In this document: positions 6,155-6,186 of the stretch, piece by piece
Position numbering within the stretch: position 1 is the stretch's first letter
Layout: every line of letters begins with the position of its first letter
Assembly (NCBI GenBank): GCA_027037705.1
Contig: JALVYZ010000361.1
Span: forward strand, 949-7,134
Direction of reading: 5' to 3'
DNA: 6,186 bases
Source: a bacterium
GTDB lineage: Bacteria > DYJV01 > JALVYZ01
Notes under the pieces: generated by a model
The model's database searches: none
Told to the model about the DNA's origin: nothing
Seen by the model: only the letters and a program-made list of their open reading frames with translations
Position numbers and translations under genes: made by a program

Positions 6155-6186
6155 AGTCAGGAGTCGGGAGTGCGGAGTCAGGAGTC
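6155..6186. repeat. heptamer repeat, copy 3, cut by the window edge
   Basis: Four 7-base units of the same AGTNNGG form (AGTCAGG, AGTCGGG, AGTGCGG, AGTCAGG) followed by AGTC at the edge. It begins three bases after the TGA of the second FrhB-like gene, so it corresponds to the left arm of the two complete copies. Whether an A/T centre and a right arm follow, and which gene lies beyond, cannot be seen. Confidence 0.8.

Noticed and set aside
3958-6186. CRISPR-like array
   Set aside because: The copies are about 1 kb apart with genes between them, and the internal unit is only seven bases with no spacers.

Overview
The window is AT-rich bacterial DNA (roughly 30% G+C by eye) with strong AGGAGG/GGAGG ribosome binding sites and closely packed genes, all on the + strand. 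The gene content (HdrA, MvhD and FrhB/FdhB-like iron-sulfur proteins) points to a strict anaerobe with flavin-based electron bifurcation, such as a sulfate reducer, acetogen or syntroph. A Thermodesulfovibrio-like or related deep-branching lineage would fit, but that placement is inference and weak.

Layout. Bases 1-507 are the 3' end of a gene that looks like comEC, the DNA-uptake channel. It is open from the first base of the window, and its C-terminal metallo-beta-lactamase-like domain appears eroded and short. An 80-base gap (508-587) carries candidate promoter elements and a strong ribosome binding site. Four genes follow that read as one operon: a 986-residue two-module HdrA (588-3548), MvhD (3558-3959), and two paralogous FrhB/FdhB-like iron-sulfur proteins of 321 and 347 residues (4051-5016 and 5108-6151).

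How the genes may work together. In known systems MvhD passes electrons from a hydrogenase or formate dehydrogenase to HdrA, whose FAD splits electron pairs between a high-potential and a low-potential acceptor (ferredoxin). No HdrB or HdrC lies in the window. The place next to mvhD is taken by the two FrhB-like proteins, each with one FrhB-type cysteine set and two C-terminal cysteine motifs. They may connect the HdrA-MvhD core to a flavin- or nicotinamide-linked partner, or to an enzyme encoded downstream. The partner and acceptor are unknown.

The most unusual non-coding feature is a 76-base inverted repeat. Each arm is built from a degenerate 7-base unit (AGTNNGG), around an invariant 14-base A/T centre. 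It sits before each FrhB-like gene, and a third, cut-off copy starts after the last gene. Copies 1 and 2, together with the ribosome binding site and start codon that follow, align without gaps over 99 bases with 8 differences. The proteins they precede are only about 47% identical in their best-conserved part. In both complete copies the repeat also supplies the last two bases of the upstream TAG stop codon.
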